From Epilithonimonas caeni DSM 17710 (lineage in GTDB: Bacteria > Bacteroidota > Bacteroidia > Flavobacteriales > Weeksellaceae), in the NCBI RefSeq assembly GCF_000426465.1, contig NZ_KE384528.1, forward strand, positions 51,488 to 115,487: a DNA stretch of 64,000 nt, given 5' to 3'. This document shows positions 1-9,416 of this stretch, piece by piece; the stretch's first letter is position 1; the number at the start of each line of letters is the position of its first letter. The position numbers were made by a program, and so were the translations under genes. The notes under the pieces were generated by a model that had not been told where the DNA came from, did not search any database, and worked only from the letters and a program-made list of their open reading frames with translations.

Positions 1-1460
1 ACATAGAATTTTTCATTAGCAACAGCAACTTTGGTAGCATCGATCGTATCGAAAATCCTTAATTCGGTTCTTCTCTCTTTTCCTTTTCCGTATTTTTTCT
101 GGATATTGGTATAATAATCTATTGCATAAGCGATAAGATTTGCCAAATGATGTTTCACTTGCTCGATCTTACCTTCCAAAGCCAAAATATTTTCTTTGAA
201 TTTATCCAGGTCGAAACGGGAAATTCTCTTGATCCGGATCTCCGTCAGTTTTATAATATCTTCTTCTGTAACCGCTCTCAGAAGATGTTTTGTATGAGGT
301 TTCAGACCTTCATCAATCGTTTTGATGACATCTTCCCAGGATTTGACCTCTTCAATATCATGATAGATCCTATTCTCGATAAAAATTCTTTCCAAAGAAG
401 AAAAATGCCAGCTTTCCTGTAGTTCATGAAGTTCAATCTCAAGTTCCTTTTTAAGCAGAGAAACCGTATGATCCGTATTGTGCTTCAGAATATCGGAAAC
501 CGAGAGGAACATTGGTTTGTCACCAACGATCACACAGGCATTTGGAGAGATCGGAACTTCACAATCCGTAAATGCATAAAGCGCATCAATGGTCTTATCA
601 GGTGAAACATCCGGATGAAGATGAATATTGATCTCCACACTATCCGATGTATTATCTTCAATTTTCTTGATCTTGATCTTTCCTCTTTCGTTAGCTTTCA
701 AAATACTATCGATAAGATCACCTGTATTTTTTGAAAAAGGAAGCTCTGTAATTGTAAGTGTATGCTTGTCCTTTTGTGATATCCTGGCTCTCGCTCTTAT
801 TTTACCGCCTCGTTTTCCATCATTATAATTGGAAACATCCAACATCCCGGCTGTTAGGAAATCCGGAAACAATTCGAATCTTTTTCCTTTGAGATAAAGA
901 ATGGAGGCAGTGATAAGCTCGTTGAAATTATGAGGCATGATCTTGGTGGAAAGCCCAACGCCTATACCTTCAACACCTTGTGCCAAAAGTAATGGGAATT
1001 TTACCGGGAGATCTACGGGCTCATTATTTCTACCATCATAAGATTTGGACCAAATGGTTGTCTTCGGGTTGAAGACAATATCCAGAGCCAATGGTGTCAA
1101 TCTGGCTTCGATATATCTTGCAGCAGCAGCAGAATCCCCCGTGTAGATATTCCCCCAGTTTCCCTGGGTATCTATCAACAATTCTTTTTGCCCGAGCTGA
1201 ACCATGGCATCTGTAATAGAAGCATCTCCATGTGGATGGTACTTCATCGTATTACCTACGATATTGGCAACTTTGTTATAACGCCCATCCTCCAGCTCTC
1301 GCATAGAGTGCATAATTCTCCGCTGAACCGGTTTAAACCCATCATAAATAGAGGGAATTGCTCTATCTAAAATTACATAGGATGCATAATCTAAAAACCA
1401 ATCTTTATACAGACCTGAAACTTTTTTCAGGCTCTCCTCGTGATGTGTACTTTCTTCCAT
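1..1460 (-). CDS. parC: DNA topoisomerase IV subunit A (ParC), N-terminal part, runs off the left edge
   Basis: Translating the minus strand from the ATG at 1460-1458 gives an open frame to base 1, about 486 residues of the N-terminal part of a GyrA/ParC-type subunit. The start reads MEESTHHEESLKKVSG, followed by the winged-helix DNA-gate region (YASYVILDRAIPSIYDG, then KPVQRRIMHSM). The catalytic tyrosine sits in AAARYIEARL near residue 112. The subunit cuts and rejoins DNA to decatenate chromosomes together with ParE. Pairing with the 628-aa ParE upstream in the same operon favours ParC over GyrA. The ATG overlaps the TAA of the preceding 166-aa gene by one base (TAATG), which suggests translational coupling. 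The C-terminal beta-propeller lies outside the window. Confidence 0.93.
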   Translation of the reverse strand, partial: MEESTHHEESLKKVSGLYKDWFLDYASYVILDRAIPSIYDGFKPVQRRIMHSMRELEDGRYNKVANIVGNTMKYHPHGDASITDAMVQLGQKELLIDTQGNWGNIYTGDSAAAARYIEARLTPLALDIVFNPKTTIWSKSYDGRNNEPVDLPVKFPLLLAQGVEGIGVGLSTKIMPHNFNELITASILYLKGKRFELFPDFLTAGMLDVSNYNDGKRGGKIRARARISQKDKHTLTITELPFSKNTGDLIDSILKANERGKIKIKKIEDNTSDSVEINIHLHPDVSPDKTIDALYAFTDCEVPISPNACVIVGDKPMFLSVSDILKHNTDHTVSLLKKELEIELHELQESWHFSSLERIFIENRIYHDIEEVKSWEDVIKTIDEGLKPHTKHLLRAVTEEDIIKLTEIRIKRISRFDLDKFKENILALEGKIEQVKHHLANLIAYAIDYYTNIQKKYGKGKERRTELRIFDTIDATKVAVANEKFY

Positions 1461-1960
1461 TAATCTTTTACCATATTATCTTTTTGTCTGGTTTCCTGAT
1501 TGGCTTTCACCACTTTGTTCAAAGAAAACTTCAAATCCTTCACCTCCTTTCCGCTAAGGTAGGAAAGGTCATACTTCAGTATGACAACATTATTTTTTTT
1601 ACTAGAAATATAAATATATAATTTTCTAAATATCAATAGGTTGACAATATTGAATTTCAACAATTTATACTTTGGAAATTCATCTTTTGCGTTTTTTTTA
1701 GTTAATATGTACAGAATATGATTGTTCCTAAAATTGAGTGCTTCACCATCACTATCATATTCGAATATGGGTCTTCCCAACATATAAAGGAAAATAAACA
1801 ACAAAAAGGGTAGTAACAACAACAGCCAAGCATTATCTCCAAGAACATCGAACTTATTGATCTCCAAAATATAGGCAATAATTCCTAAAATAAAAATAAT
1901 ACCTACGACCGAATATATAAAACTGTAGAAAGGTGTTCTGTTCCTGTTACTTAATCTCAT
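1460..1960 (-). CDS. small membrane protein between parE and parC
   Basis: This encodes 166 residues with two hydrophobic segments near residues 12-32 and 43-62, then a charged soluble part of about 100 residues rich in Lys, Ile and Leu. The topology resembles small bacterial proteins with two N-terminal helices and a cytoplasmic PH-like sheet, but I cannot name the family. It lies 43 bp downstream of parE, and its stop codon overlaps the parC start, so all three are probably one transcript. No role in topoisomerase function is visible; the link is positional only. Confidence 0.75.
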   Translation of the reverse strand: MRLSNRNRTPFYSFIYSVVGIIFILGIIAYILEINKFDVLGDNAWLLLLLPFLLFIFLYMLGRPIFEYDSDGEALNFRNNHILYILTKKNAKDEFPKYKLLKFNIVNLLIFRKLYIYISSKKNNVVILKYDLSYLSGKEVKDLKFSLNKVVKANQETRQKDNMVKD

Positions 1961-2003
1961 TTGTGTTACTTGCTTTTTTAGTTCTTTGTTGTAGAAAAAT
2001 TTT

Positions 2004-3890
2004 TTAAATCTCCATTTCTCTGATCACTTCTTTTTTATCAATATTAGTATCATCTTCAACCACCAGATTATCCAAAATGAACAGTTGTCTATCCGGCGTA
2101 TTTTTTCCCATGTAGAATTCTAAAAGTTGAGTGATCGTCTGATCCTTTCCTAGAACCACAGGCTCCAGCCTAATATCTTTTCCGATAAAATGTTTGAACT
2201 CATCCGGAGAGATCTCTCCTAATCCTTTGAATCGAGTGATCTCAGGATTTTTCCCAAGTTCATTCAACGCTTTCAAACGTTCCGCATCAGAATAGCAATA
2301 TCTGGTTTCTTTCTTATTTCTTACGCGGAAAAGTGGTGTTTGCAAAATATATAGATGTCCGTTCTTAATCAAATCGGGGAAAAACTGAAGAAAGAACGTG
2401 ATCATCAACAATCTGATGTGCATCCCGTCAACATCCGCATCAGTGGCAATGATCACATGATTGTAACGCAAGTCCTCAAGGCTTTCTTCAATATTAAGAG
2501 CAGCCTGAAGAAGGTTGAATTCCTCGTTCTCATAAACCACTTTTTTAGTCAAACCATAACAATTGAGAGGTTTTCCTTTCAATGAGAAAACAGCTTGTGT
2601 TTCCACATCTCTGGACTTTGTGATAGAACCGGAGGCAGAATCTCCCTCGGTTATGAAGATCATCGTTTCAGATTTTCTTGCCGCTTTTTGATCGTTATAA
2701 TGATGTCTGCAATCTCTCAGCTTTTTATTATGAAGCGATACTTTTTTCGCTCGTTCCCTTGCGAGTTTTTGGATTCCGGAAAGTTCTTTCCTCTCCCTTT
2801 CCGAGATCATGATCTTTCTAAGAATCGCTTCGGCAACCTCCGGATTTTTGTGAAGAAAATTGTCCAGCTTGTTTTTCAGAAAATCGATAACGAAAGTCCT
2901 GACTGTAACTCCGCCGGGCTCGATCTCGTTGGAACCCAACTTGGTTTTGGTCTGAGATTCGAAAACAGGTTCGATAACCTTTATAGAGACCGCAGCAATA
3001 ATCGATTTGCGAATATCGGCAGCTTCAAAGTTCTTATTATAAAATTCTCTGATCGTTTTTACGAAAGCTTCCCGGAAAGCATTAAGATGTGTTCCTCCCT
3101 GCGTTGTATTCTGTCCGTTGACAAAAGAAAAATAAGTTTCCGTTTGTGATTTATCAGAATGGGTGATAGCAACTTCGATATCCTCATCCTTCAAATGAAC
3201 GATCGGGTAGAGAATATCGCTTTCCAGCTCTTCTTCCAAAAGGTCTCTTAAGCCATTCTCGGAGTAGAATTTCTCACCATTGAAAACAATGGTCAATCCA
3301 GGATTCAGATAAGCATAGTTCCGAAGCATCCGCTCCACATATTCTTTTCGGAATTTGAAATTGAGGAAGATCTCACCATCCGGAACAAAGCTGATCTCGG
3401 TTCCGTTTCTGTCAGAAGAGTCTGTTTCGGGATAATCTGTTTTGATGATACCTCTGGAGAATTCAGCCATTTTCATACGGCCTTCTCTTACGGATTTCAC
3501 ACGGAAGAAATCGGACAAGGCATTTACCGCTTTTGTCCCGACACCGTTAAGACCAACTGATTTTTTGAAGGCTTTGCTGTCATATTTACCACCGGTATTC
3601 ATTTTAGAAACAGCATCAACCACTTTTCCCAAAGGAATTCCACGACCAAAATCCCGTATGGAAACTTTACCGTCATCCATTTTGATTTCGATGCGTTTTC
3701 CGGCTTTCATCACAAATTCGTCAATGGAATTATCAATGATCTCCTTGAGAAGGATATAAATCCCATCATCCGCCGATGAACCATCTCCTAATTTCCCAAT
3801 ATACATCCCGGGACGTAACCGGATATGTTCCTGCCAATCGAGGGTTCGTATATTTTCTTCAGAATAATCCGGCTGTAAATCTTGTGACAT
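2004..3890 (-). CDS. parE: DNA topoisomerase IV subunit B (ParE)
   Basis: This 628-residue GHKL ATPase subunit has the usual length for ParE and lacks the insert seen in longer GyrB proteins. Visible landmarks are the ATP-binding helix [10 protein letters not shown] (around residue 50), DFGRGIP (around 80), the lid [13 protein letters not shown] (around 115), and the TOPRIM metal-binding motifs [10 protein letters not shown] and [11 protein letters not shown] in the C-terminal half. It powers strand passage by ParC through ATP hydrolysis. The start is the ATG at 3890. A TACTTTTG -7 box lies about 20 bp upstream. Confidence 0.95.
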   Translation of the reverse strand: MSQDLQPDYSEENIRTLDWQEHIRLRPGMYIGKLGDGSSADDGIYILLKEIIDNSIDEFVMKAGKRIEIKMDDGKVSIRDFGRGIPLGKVVDAVSKMNTGGKYDSKAFKKSVGLNGVGTKAVNALSDFFRVKSVREGRMKMAEFSRGIIKTDYPETDSSDRNGTEISFVPDGEIFLNFKFRKEYVERMLRNYAYLNPGLTIVFNGEKFYSENGLRDLLEEELESDILYPIVHLKDEDIEVAITHSDKSQTETYFSFVNGQNTTQGGTHLNAFREAFVKTIREFYNKNFEAADIRKSIIAAVSIKVIEPVFESQTKTKLGSNEIEPGGVTVRTFVIDFLKNKLDNFLHKNPEVAEAILRKIMISERERKELSGIQKLARERAKKVSLHNKKLRDCRHHYNDQKAARKSETMIFITEGDSASGSITKSRDVETQAVFSLKGKPLNCYGLTKKVVYENEEFNLLQAALNIEESLEDLRYNHVIIATDADVDGMHIRLLMITFFLQFFPDLIKNGHLYILQTPLFRVRNKKETRYCYSDAERLKALNELGKNPEITRFKGLGEISPDEFKHFIGKDIRLEPVVLGKDQTITQLLEFYMGKNTPDRQLFILDNLVVEDDTNIDKKEVIREMEI

Positions 3891-3910
3891 AGTAAAAAAT
3901 CAGTAACACA

Positions 3911-3918
3911 CAAAAGTA
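3911..3918 (-). promoter_or_regulatory. candidate -7 promoter box for the parE operon
   Basis: On the minus strand this reads TACTTTTG, a match to the Bacteroidota -7 consensus TAnnTTTG, 20 bases upstream of the parE ATG. I see no well-spaced TTTG -33 box, so only the -7 element is supported. Confidence 0.45.
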
Positions 3919-4114
3919 GGAAATTGAAGCCAAAAATCCGAATTTTTTATTTTAAATATCTTCAAATCATTTTAATTATCTTTAGATATTCATGAAATAA
4001 AAAGCCATCTTTTATATTACTTTATAGTTTATAAAAACATCCCTCCGGAAACTTACAAATACTAAAAACATAAAAAGAACATATTTCATTTGATATTTTA
4101 TTTCTAGACTAATA

Positions 4115-4146
4115 AAAAAACGCTCTCATTTCTGAAAGCGTTTTTT
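4115..4146 (-). terminator. intrinsic terminator after the T9SS-secreted protein gene
   Basis: Two 14-base arms (AAAAAACGCTcTCA and TGAaAGCGTTTTTT) pair with one mismatch around a 4-base loop. The A-run on the left gives a U-run for minus-strand transcripts ending just past 4151. The T-run on the right could also stop plus-strand transcripts. Confidence 0.75.
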
Positions 4147-4150
4147 AAAT

Positions 4151-4945
4151 TTATTTTTTGATTATTTTCTTGGAAATAATTTGCGAACCTGTATGAACAT
4201 TCAAAATATATTGTCCGACAGGAAGCTTTCTAATATCCGCTTCGGAAGATTGACATTCAAGAACCATTTTTCCATTCATATCAAAAACTCTGATTTTTTG
4301 GATATTATGAACACCTTTTATCTTTATAAAATCTGATGTCGGATTTGGATAAGCCTGAGCATTGATCTTATCAGCATCAGAAACCGCCAATCCCGGAGTT
4401 TCCACAACCTCAATATCATCAATGGCTATAAAAGCAATATCTGTACAGTTGTAATGTCTAAAAACAACTTTGACATCTTGTCCTCCAAATGAAGTAATAT
4501 TGATGTTGATATTCTTTGCAGTCTCTGTATAGCCAGCATCCAGAGTTTCTTCAAAAACCGGCGTTTCATCCCCTGTAAAAGTAGAATTTGCAGGAATTAC
4601 ATAAACTGCATAATGCTCTTGATACAATTCTTCATCAAAAGCACCGACTTTGAATTTCAGCCAAAGCAAATCTTGAGTAGCGGGCAAAGTAATCGCCGGA
4701 CTTGTTAAGGTATTATCAGGCGTGAAAGCCTCAAGAAACCAAGACCAAGAAGTTGCATACCAACCTGTAAACGCAGGCATCTCATCATCATAAAATTCCC
4801 ATTTCTGGTCATCACCATCTCTGTCAACATTCTCCCAAGAATTTCTTCCGGATTCTGTTTCAAAATCTTCCTTATAAATAATAGTTTGTGAAAAACCTGA
4901 AAAACCCATCATTAATAAAGAAGTAAAAAGTAATTTTCTGATCAT
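4151..4945 (-). CDS. secreted protein with cleaved-adhesin-like domain and T9SS type A sorting domain
   Basis: These 264 residues begin with a signal peptide ending around GFSQ at residue 20. A beta-rich domain follows (residues 25-180) with the look of cleaved-adhesin/MAM-like carbohydrate- or protein-binding modules: DFETE near the start and FIAIDDIEVVE at the end. The last 75 residues are a type IX secretion sorting domain (AYPNPTSDFIKIKG, DMNGKMV, LPVGQYILNV, ending in KKIIKK). The protein is therefore exported to the periplasm, carried across the outer membrane by T9SS, and released or anchored. The ligand is unknown. It appears monocistronic, with terminators on both sides. Confidence 0.88.
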   Translation of the reverse strand: MIRKLLFTSLLMMGFSGFSQTIIYKEDFETESGRNSWENVDRDGDDQKWEFYDDEMPAFTGWYATSWSWFLEAFTPDNTLTSPAITLPATQDLLWLKFKVGAFDEELYQEHYAVYVIPANSTFTGDETPVFEETLDAGYTETAKNININITSFGGQDVKVVFRHYNCTDIAFIAIDDIEVVETPGLAVSDADKINAQAYPNPTSDFIKIKGVHNIQKIRVFDMNGKMVLECQSSEADIRKLPVGQYILNVHTGSQIISKKIIKK

Positions 4946-4979
4946 AAATTCTATTTTTAATTCTTGCTAAAGTACAAAT

Positions 4980-5009
4980 AAAAAACTCCCGAGTTATTGG
5001 GAGTTTTTT
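4980..5009 (-). terminator. intrinsic terminator downstream of ychF
   Basis: AAAAAACTCCC and GGGAGTTTTTT form a perfect 11-bp stem with an 8-base loop, 25 bp beyond the ychF stop. The A/T flanks could make it work in both directions. Confidence 0.8.
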
Positions 5010-5033
5010 ATTTTATATTGATTAAAAATCTAC

Positions 5034-6125
5034 TTATACATTGAATCTGAAATGCATCACATCACCATCCTTTACGATATATTCTTTTCCTTCCACGCGC
5101 ATCTTCCCGGCTTCTTTTACTTTGGCCTCTGAACCGTAATTTACAAAATCATCGTAACTAATAACTTCCGCACGGATAAAGCCTTTTTCAAAGTCTGTAT
5201 GAATCACACCCGCAGCTTGTGGCGCGGTTGCTCCTTGGTCAATCGTCCAAGCCCTAACTTCTTTAACACCTGCCGTAAAATAAGTTTGTAGCTTCAATAA
5301 ATCATAAGCCTTTCTAATCAATCGGTTAACGCCCGGTTCGTCCAGACCAAGTTCATCCAGGAACATTTCCCTTTCTTCAAAAGTCTCAAGTTCATTGATA
5401 TCAGCTTCTATTTGTGCTGCAAGTACAACGATCTCAGCACCTTCACCTTTTGCCATTTCCTCGATTTTTGCGACCCACTCGTTTCCGTTTTTGATAGAGT
5501 TCTCATCTACATTGCAAACGTAAAGCACGGGCTTATTCGTCAACAATTGAACTTCACCGATGATTGGTTTTGTAAAATCATCGGTTGGGAATTCTCTTGC
5601 ATTTTTCCCGTCTTCAACAAATTTCTGAAGATTTTGCAAAGTTTCATAAGCCAAAACATCTTCTTTTTTTCCAGATTTGATGAACTTTTTAGCTTTCTCC
5701 ACAGCTTTTCCAATGGTTTCCAGATCCTTCAACTGAAGTTCTATATCGATGATTTCCTTATCTCTAAGCGGATCAACAGAACCCTCTACGTGAACGATAT
5801 TGCCATTCTCAAAACATCTTAGAACATGAATAATTGCCTCACACTCCCGGATATTTGCAAGAAACTGGTTTCCAAGCCCCTCTCCTTTACTCGCGCCTTT
5901 TACCAATCCGGCAATGTCCACGATCTCTACAACTGCAGGGAGCACTCTTTCCGGGTTAACAATTTTCTCAAGCTCGAAAAGTCTTTTATCCGGAACAGAA
6001 ACCGTTCCCAAGTTAGGCTCGATCGTACAAAACGGATAGTTGGCAGATTGCGCTTTGGCGTTGCTAAGACAATTAAAAAGAGTTGATTTCCCTACATTCG
6101 GAAGACCTACGATTCCACATTTCAT
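5034..6125 (-). CDS. ychF: redox-regulated ATPase/GTPase YchF (Obg family)
   Basis: These 363 residues equal the family's usual length. The G1 loop GLPNVGKST is at residues 7-15, the switch region DIAGLVKGAS near 68, CNVDEN in the position of the usual NKxD specificity motif, and a C-terminal TGS domain ends in DGDVMHFRFNV. YchF is a cytosolic, ribosome-associated nucleotidase of the Obg group that prefers ATP and affects stress responses and translation. The start ATG at 6125 opens directly on the canonical MKCGIVGLPNVGKS. It stands alone with its own terminator. Confidence 0.96.
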   Translation of the reverse strand: MKCGIVGLPNVGKSTLFNCLSNAKAQSANYPFCTIEPNLGTVSVPDKRLFELEKIVNPERVLPAVVEIVDIAGLVKGASKGEGLGNQFLANIRECEAIIHVLRCFENGNIVHVEGSVDPLRDKEIIDIELQLKDLETIGKAVEKAKKFIKSGKKEDVLAYETLQNLQKFVEDGKNAREFPTDDFTKPIIGEVQLLTNKPVLYVCNVDENSIKNGNEWVAKIEEMAKGEGAEIVVLAAQIEADINELETFEEREMFLDELGLDEPGVNRLIRKAYDLLKLQTYFTAGVKEVRAWTIDQGATAPQAAGVIHTDFEKGFIRAEVISYDDFVNYGSEAKVKEAGKMRVEGKEYIVKDGDVMHFRFNV

Positions 6126-6130
6126 AAAAA

Positions 6131-6203
6131 AAGGTTTAAAGTTTAAAGTTTTGAGTTTAAGATTTTTGATGTTGTCAACTTTGAACCTTAAACTTTGAAC
6201 TTT
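6131..6203. repeat. imperfect inverted repeat in the ychF/DUF721 intergenic region
   Basis: Arms at 6131-6157 and 6177-6203 are built from short TTTAAAG/TTGAAC units and match at 21 of 27 positions as an inverted repeat. Units of this style are common between Flavobacteriia genes and are probably dispersed intergenic repeats; that last point is from memory and was not checked. Confidence 0.5.
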
Positions 6204-6227
6204 CAGCGTGCAAATATACTATTTTTG
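6194..6227 (+). promoter_or_regulatory. candidate promoter of the DUF721 gene
   Basis: TTTG at 6194-6197 and TATTTTTG at 6220-6227 match Bacteroidota -33 and -7 boxes with a 22-bp spacer, 43 bp upstream of the ATG at 6271. On the opposite strand TATATTTG (6218-6211) could serve ychF. Confidence 0.45.
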
Positions 6228-6270
6228 AATTTGAATTTTCTACTTTTACAATCTTAATTAAAATGAGAAA

Positions 6271-6567
6271 ATGAGCAGGAAAAAACGCGAATTCCAATCT
6301 TCGGAGCTACTGAATTCTTTTGCGAAAATCTACGGTTTTGAAGATAAACTGAAAGCTTTTGAAATCAAGGAATTTTTGCAAAATTATCTTTCTGATGCGC
6401 TTTTCTCTGAAATCGAAACTGTAAATCTAAAGGAAAAAGTTCTGGTTTTGAGAATCAAATCACCTTTACTTAAAAACGATTTCCGAATGAGAAAATCATT
6501 CTTCCTGAAAAAATTCCAAGAGGTTCTGAAAGACGAATCTCTGATCAATGATCTTCTGATTTTGTAG
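6271..6567 (+). CDS. DUF721/DciA-like protein
   Basis: These 98 residues start with MSRKKREFQSSELLNSFAKI and end in a KH-like fold region (VLRIKSPLLKNDFRMRKSFF), the shape of Bacteroidota DUF721 proteins. DciA relatives load or assist the replicative helicase; I infer the same general role without direct evidence. Its 3' end overlaps the convergent recombinase-family gene by 23 bp. Confidence 0.8.
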   Translation: MSRKKREFQSSELLNSFAKIYGFEDKLKAFEIKEFLQNYLSDALFSEIETVNLKEKVLVLRIKSPLLKNDFRMRKSFFLKKFQEVLKDESLINDLLIL

Positions 6568-8572
6568 AAATATCCTGGATCATCTGTTTACTTTTCTCAT
6601 CCAACCTAGACCTTAGCGGAAAGAAAAACCGGAAAGGGTTTCTGACAAAATATCGAAAAATCTCTCCAAAGATCTCTCTTGCTTCGTTCAATTCTACTTT
6701 TCTGGAACGGAACGCCAGCAACATGGATAATCCAAAGCTTACAATGAAGTTGAAGAATCCAATAATAAAAACCGTTACAAATGATATCCAAAATGTATAA
6801 GAGGTCACAACAAAGTCTTTTCCGTAAAGTCCCAACGCAAAATTCCCAGCCGCAAACGTTATGTGACGAATATCCAGATCCAGACCCAGGAAAAGCCCGA
6901 TCGGAGCTGTGGCACCAAGAAAAACTCCGAACCAAAAATTGGAAATAATCCCTGCCCAATTTTTGGAATAATAGACCGACAAACGTTTTGCGATCTTTTG
7001 TCCAAAGAAATAATTGATGAAAGGATTTTTTGCAATTCTCTTAGGAATCTGAAAAAAAACTGAATTATTACTGATATTCCCGGAAATCACACCGGAAATA
7101 AAAAGGAAAACACCTGCAATGGAAGCGTGCAAAATAGCTTTGGACTGAAAGGGATCCAGATCATACAATAACTTAGTAGATTTTTCGAAGGCAAAATTTT
7201 GTTTAAAAAGTATTTCCAAACTATAAATTATGACCAAAGAAACAGGAAAAGACAATAGAACATTCCCTACAAATGCAATAAACTGGGATCTGAACAACTG
7301 GGAGACAACGTGAGCAAATTCCATATAGGCACTTCTATTACTTCCTTCCGATAAAACCTTCGCCATTGTAGCGGCCGTCATCGCAGGTTGTTTTGTTGCC
7401 AAGGTAAACCGCATCAGGTAAATCATTACAAACCCCATCGCATAATTCATAGAAAACAGAAATGCATGAGCAAAATCACTCGTATCAATGTAACTGTAAA
7501 GCATCTTTAATACACAAAGTGCCCCGACGATCACACCACCTCCGGATGCCTTCCAAAACATCTTCATATAAGATCCGACAGTAGAAGTAATATAATGCGT
7601 TCCCATTTCCGCCGTATGATTGGTGATCAGATGCGACATCAATCTCGTGCTGTCCGAGATCAGGTCCTGGAGATTATTCTTATGAGACTTATACTTTAAA
7701 ACATTGAAGAATAATTGCTTGGAATTAATCAAATAGTCTTTTTCTTCATCAATTACAAAAAGCTTAACAATATCAGACATTCTTTGCAATTGTTGTCTGA
7801 TCTTCAGCAATGATTGATTTGTCTTGCTGGAAATCCCATATTTGGAAGAGTTCTTGAAAGCAATATTAACAAACTCCAGACATTGGTCAAGATAGACCTT
7901 GATCTGTTTATAGACTTCGTCCGTTGATGATAATATGAAGTTCGGATTTTCTTTGAAATCAGCATTCAGAACATCAAGTTCATTTTGTAGTGCCAAAAAG
8001 GGATTATCAAAATTCCTATATTCCGGGGCCATTTTCACCACCTCAACATCCAGTGCATTTCCAATCACTCGCCATGCCAAAATATTGAGAGAAAACAACA
8101 TCTCGTTTTTAACATGCTGATTATTAATAAATTTATCAATTTTCAATAATCTGAAAAGCTCGTCCATTTTATCTTCTGGTGAATTATGGAAAAACTCGAG
8201 GTCTTTTTTAGGCGTTACTAAAACATTATCTACCAGATACCAGATCGTATTTTCGTTTTCGATCGGAGGGAGGATCTTATTCAGTATTCGTTTTTTGAAC
8301 TCCGGATAAAAGGCATTTTCCGACAGAATATCCGCTTCCGTCAGCGACAGATTGAATGGTTTTTCTTTGAAAATATTATGAATATAATAAATCAGATTCT
8401 CCCTTATCTTCTCATTATCTTTGAGATAAGCTGTAAAAACACCTAAATCATCTTTCTTCAGGCTTACAACAATTTCTGATAAAGGTTCTAAAGACAAAGT
8501 TTCATTCTGTTCAGAAAAATAGTTTTTCAGAATCGTACTGAAACTGTCTTTTTTTGTTAATCTAATTGCCAT
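6545..8572 (-). CDS. membrane protein of the Gcr 'site-specific recombinase' family
   Basis: These 675 residues have an N-terminal soluble half (1-320) and several membrane segments in the C-terminal half (around 345-365, 370-390, 430-455, 485-505, 545-600, 610-640). The layout fits the family annotated 'site-specific recombinase' (the gonococcal Gcr type). That name is misleading: the protein is membrane-bound and I see no serine or tyrosine recombinase catalytic motifs. Its true role is unclear. The gene converges on the DUF721 gene and overlaps its end by 23 bp. Confidence 0.75.
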   Translation of the reverse strand: MAIRLTKKDSFSTILKNYFSEQNETLSLEPLSEIVVSLKKDDLGVFTAYLKDNEKIRENLIYYIHNIFKEKPFNLSLTEADILSENAFYPEFKKRILNKILPPIENENTIWYLVDNVLVTPKKDLEFFHNSPEDKMDELFRLLKIDKFINNQHVKNEMLFSLNILAWRVIGNALDVEVVKMAPEYRNFDNPFLALQNELDVLNADFKENPNFILSSTDEVYKQIKVYLDQCLEFVNIAFKNSSKYGISSKTNQSLLKIRQQLQRMSDIVKLFVIDEEKDYLINSKQLFFNVLKYKSHKNNLQDLISDSTRLMSHLITNHTAEMGTHYITSTVGSYMKMFWKASGGGVIVGALCVLKMLYSYIDTSDFAHAFLFSMNYAMGFVMIYLMRFTLATKQPAMTAATMAKVLSEGSNRSAYMEFAHVVSQLFRSQFIAFVGNVLLSFPVSLVIIYSLEILFKQNFAFEKSTKLLYDLDPFQSKAILHASIAGVFLFISGVISGNISNNSVFFQIPKRIAKNPFINYFFGQKIAKRLSVYYSKNWAGIISNFWFGVFLGATAPIGLFLGLDLDIRHITFAAGNFALGLYGKDFVVTSYTFWISFVTVFIIGFFNFIVSFGLSMLLAFRSRKVELNEAREIFGEIFRYFVRNPFRFFFPLRSRLDEKSKQMIQDISTKSEDH

Positions 8573-8588
8573 ATCCTCACAAAAGTAA

Positions 8589-9236
8589 TCATTTCAGAAC
8601 AATATTGTTCATCTGGCGCATAATCCAGCTGTGTTTTTTCCTAAGATATGGTGTCGGATTTTTCGGATCGTACTTCTTAGGATTTGGTAAAACAGCCGCA
8701 ATCCAAGCTGCTTCGCTTTTCGTAAGGTCTTTCGCCGGTTTGTTATAATAATATTGAGACGCAGCCTCTATACCAAAGACACCTTGCCCCATTTCAATGG
8801 AATTAAGATACCTTTCCAAGATAATATCCTTACCCCAAATCTTTTCGATAATGAACGTGTAGATCGCCTCCAAGCCTTTTCTAATCCAGCTTCTGCCCTG
8901 CCAAAGAAAAATATTTTTAGCGGTCTGCTGAGAAATCGTACTACCTCCCCTCACGACCTTACCTTTCTTATCGTTCTTCTTCATTGCCTTTTCGATAGCT
9001 TTATAATCGAAACCATTGTGTGTGAAAAACAATTGATCTTCTGAGGCGATCACCGCTTTTTTGATATTATTTCCCATGTCATCATAGGAAACATAATCAC
9101 GTTGCAATTTCCCATATTTCACCAACCCTCCGATCTGAGTAAAGGTAATTGGCGGATTAAAGAATATCCCGAAAATAATGAAAAGTATATTCGCTAAGAT
9201 TACAAACAAAAACAGTTTCTTGATGAACTTCCACAT
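8589..9236 (-). CDS. mtgA: monofunctional biosynthetic peptidoglycan transglycosylase
   Basis: A GT51 glycosyltransferase that polymerises lipid II at the inner membrane. From the ATG at 9236 it is 215 residues with one N-terminal membrane anchor (KLFLFVILANILFIIFGIFF). Family motifs are the catalytic-glutamate region ASEDQLFFTHNGFD, then GGSTISQQTAKNIFLW and the second glutamate region YLNSIEMGQGVFGIEAAS. I chose this ATG because the longer frame back to 9296 uses TTG and adds 20 non-family residues before the anchor. It is the last intact chromosomal gene before the tRNA remnant. Confidence 0.93.
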   Translation of the reverse strand: MWKFIKKLFLFVILANILFIIFGIFFNPPITFTQIGGLVKYGKLQRDYVSYDDMGNNIKKAVIASEDQLFFTHNGFDYKAIEKAMKKNDKKGKVVRGGSTISQQTAKNIFLWQGRSWIRKGLEAIYTFIIEKIWGKDIILERYLNSIEMGQGVFGIEAASQYYYNKPAKDLTKSEAAWIAAVLPNPKKYDPKNPTPYLRKKHSWIMRQMNNIVLK

Positions 9237-9382
9237 TGGTAAAAGAAATTTTAAGCGAAAATAAAACAATTTTCCTGTCCTGTCAAAATCTATCAATCAA
9301 CAAACTTTCGAATATTATTAAAAATTAATTAACAAATAATTATTCGAAAACAGGAAATAGAAATCTAGCTTTGGGACATAAA

Positions 9383-9414
9383 AAAACTCACGACCAAAAC
9401 TGATCGTGAGTTTT
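9383..9414 (-). terminator. terminator of the tRNA-Arg transcript
   Basis: AAAACTCACGA (9383-9393) and TCGTGAGTTTT (9404-9414) form a perfect 11-bp stem ending 3 bp beyond the tRNA 3' end on the minus strand. It belongs to the original tRNA locus. Confidence 0.75.
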
Positions 9415-9416
9415 CG

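Noticed and set aside
147..422. Plus-strand ORFs across 147-1621
   Set aside because: These lie antisense to parC, whose minus-strand frame is open from 1460 to the window edge.
2595..3149. Plus-strand 184-aa ORF inside parE
   Set aside because: It is a shadow of a conserved housekeeping gene.
6606..6959. Minus-strand 117-aa ORF overlapping the recombinase-family gene
   Set aside because: It is a different frame of the same strand inside a long, well-supported gene.
6545..8572. Taking the 'site-specific recombinase' gene as the element's integrase
   Set aside because: It is a polytopic membrane protein on the chromosomal side of attL, with no tyrosine or serine recombinase catalytic residues visible.
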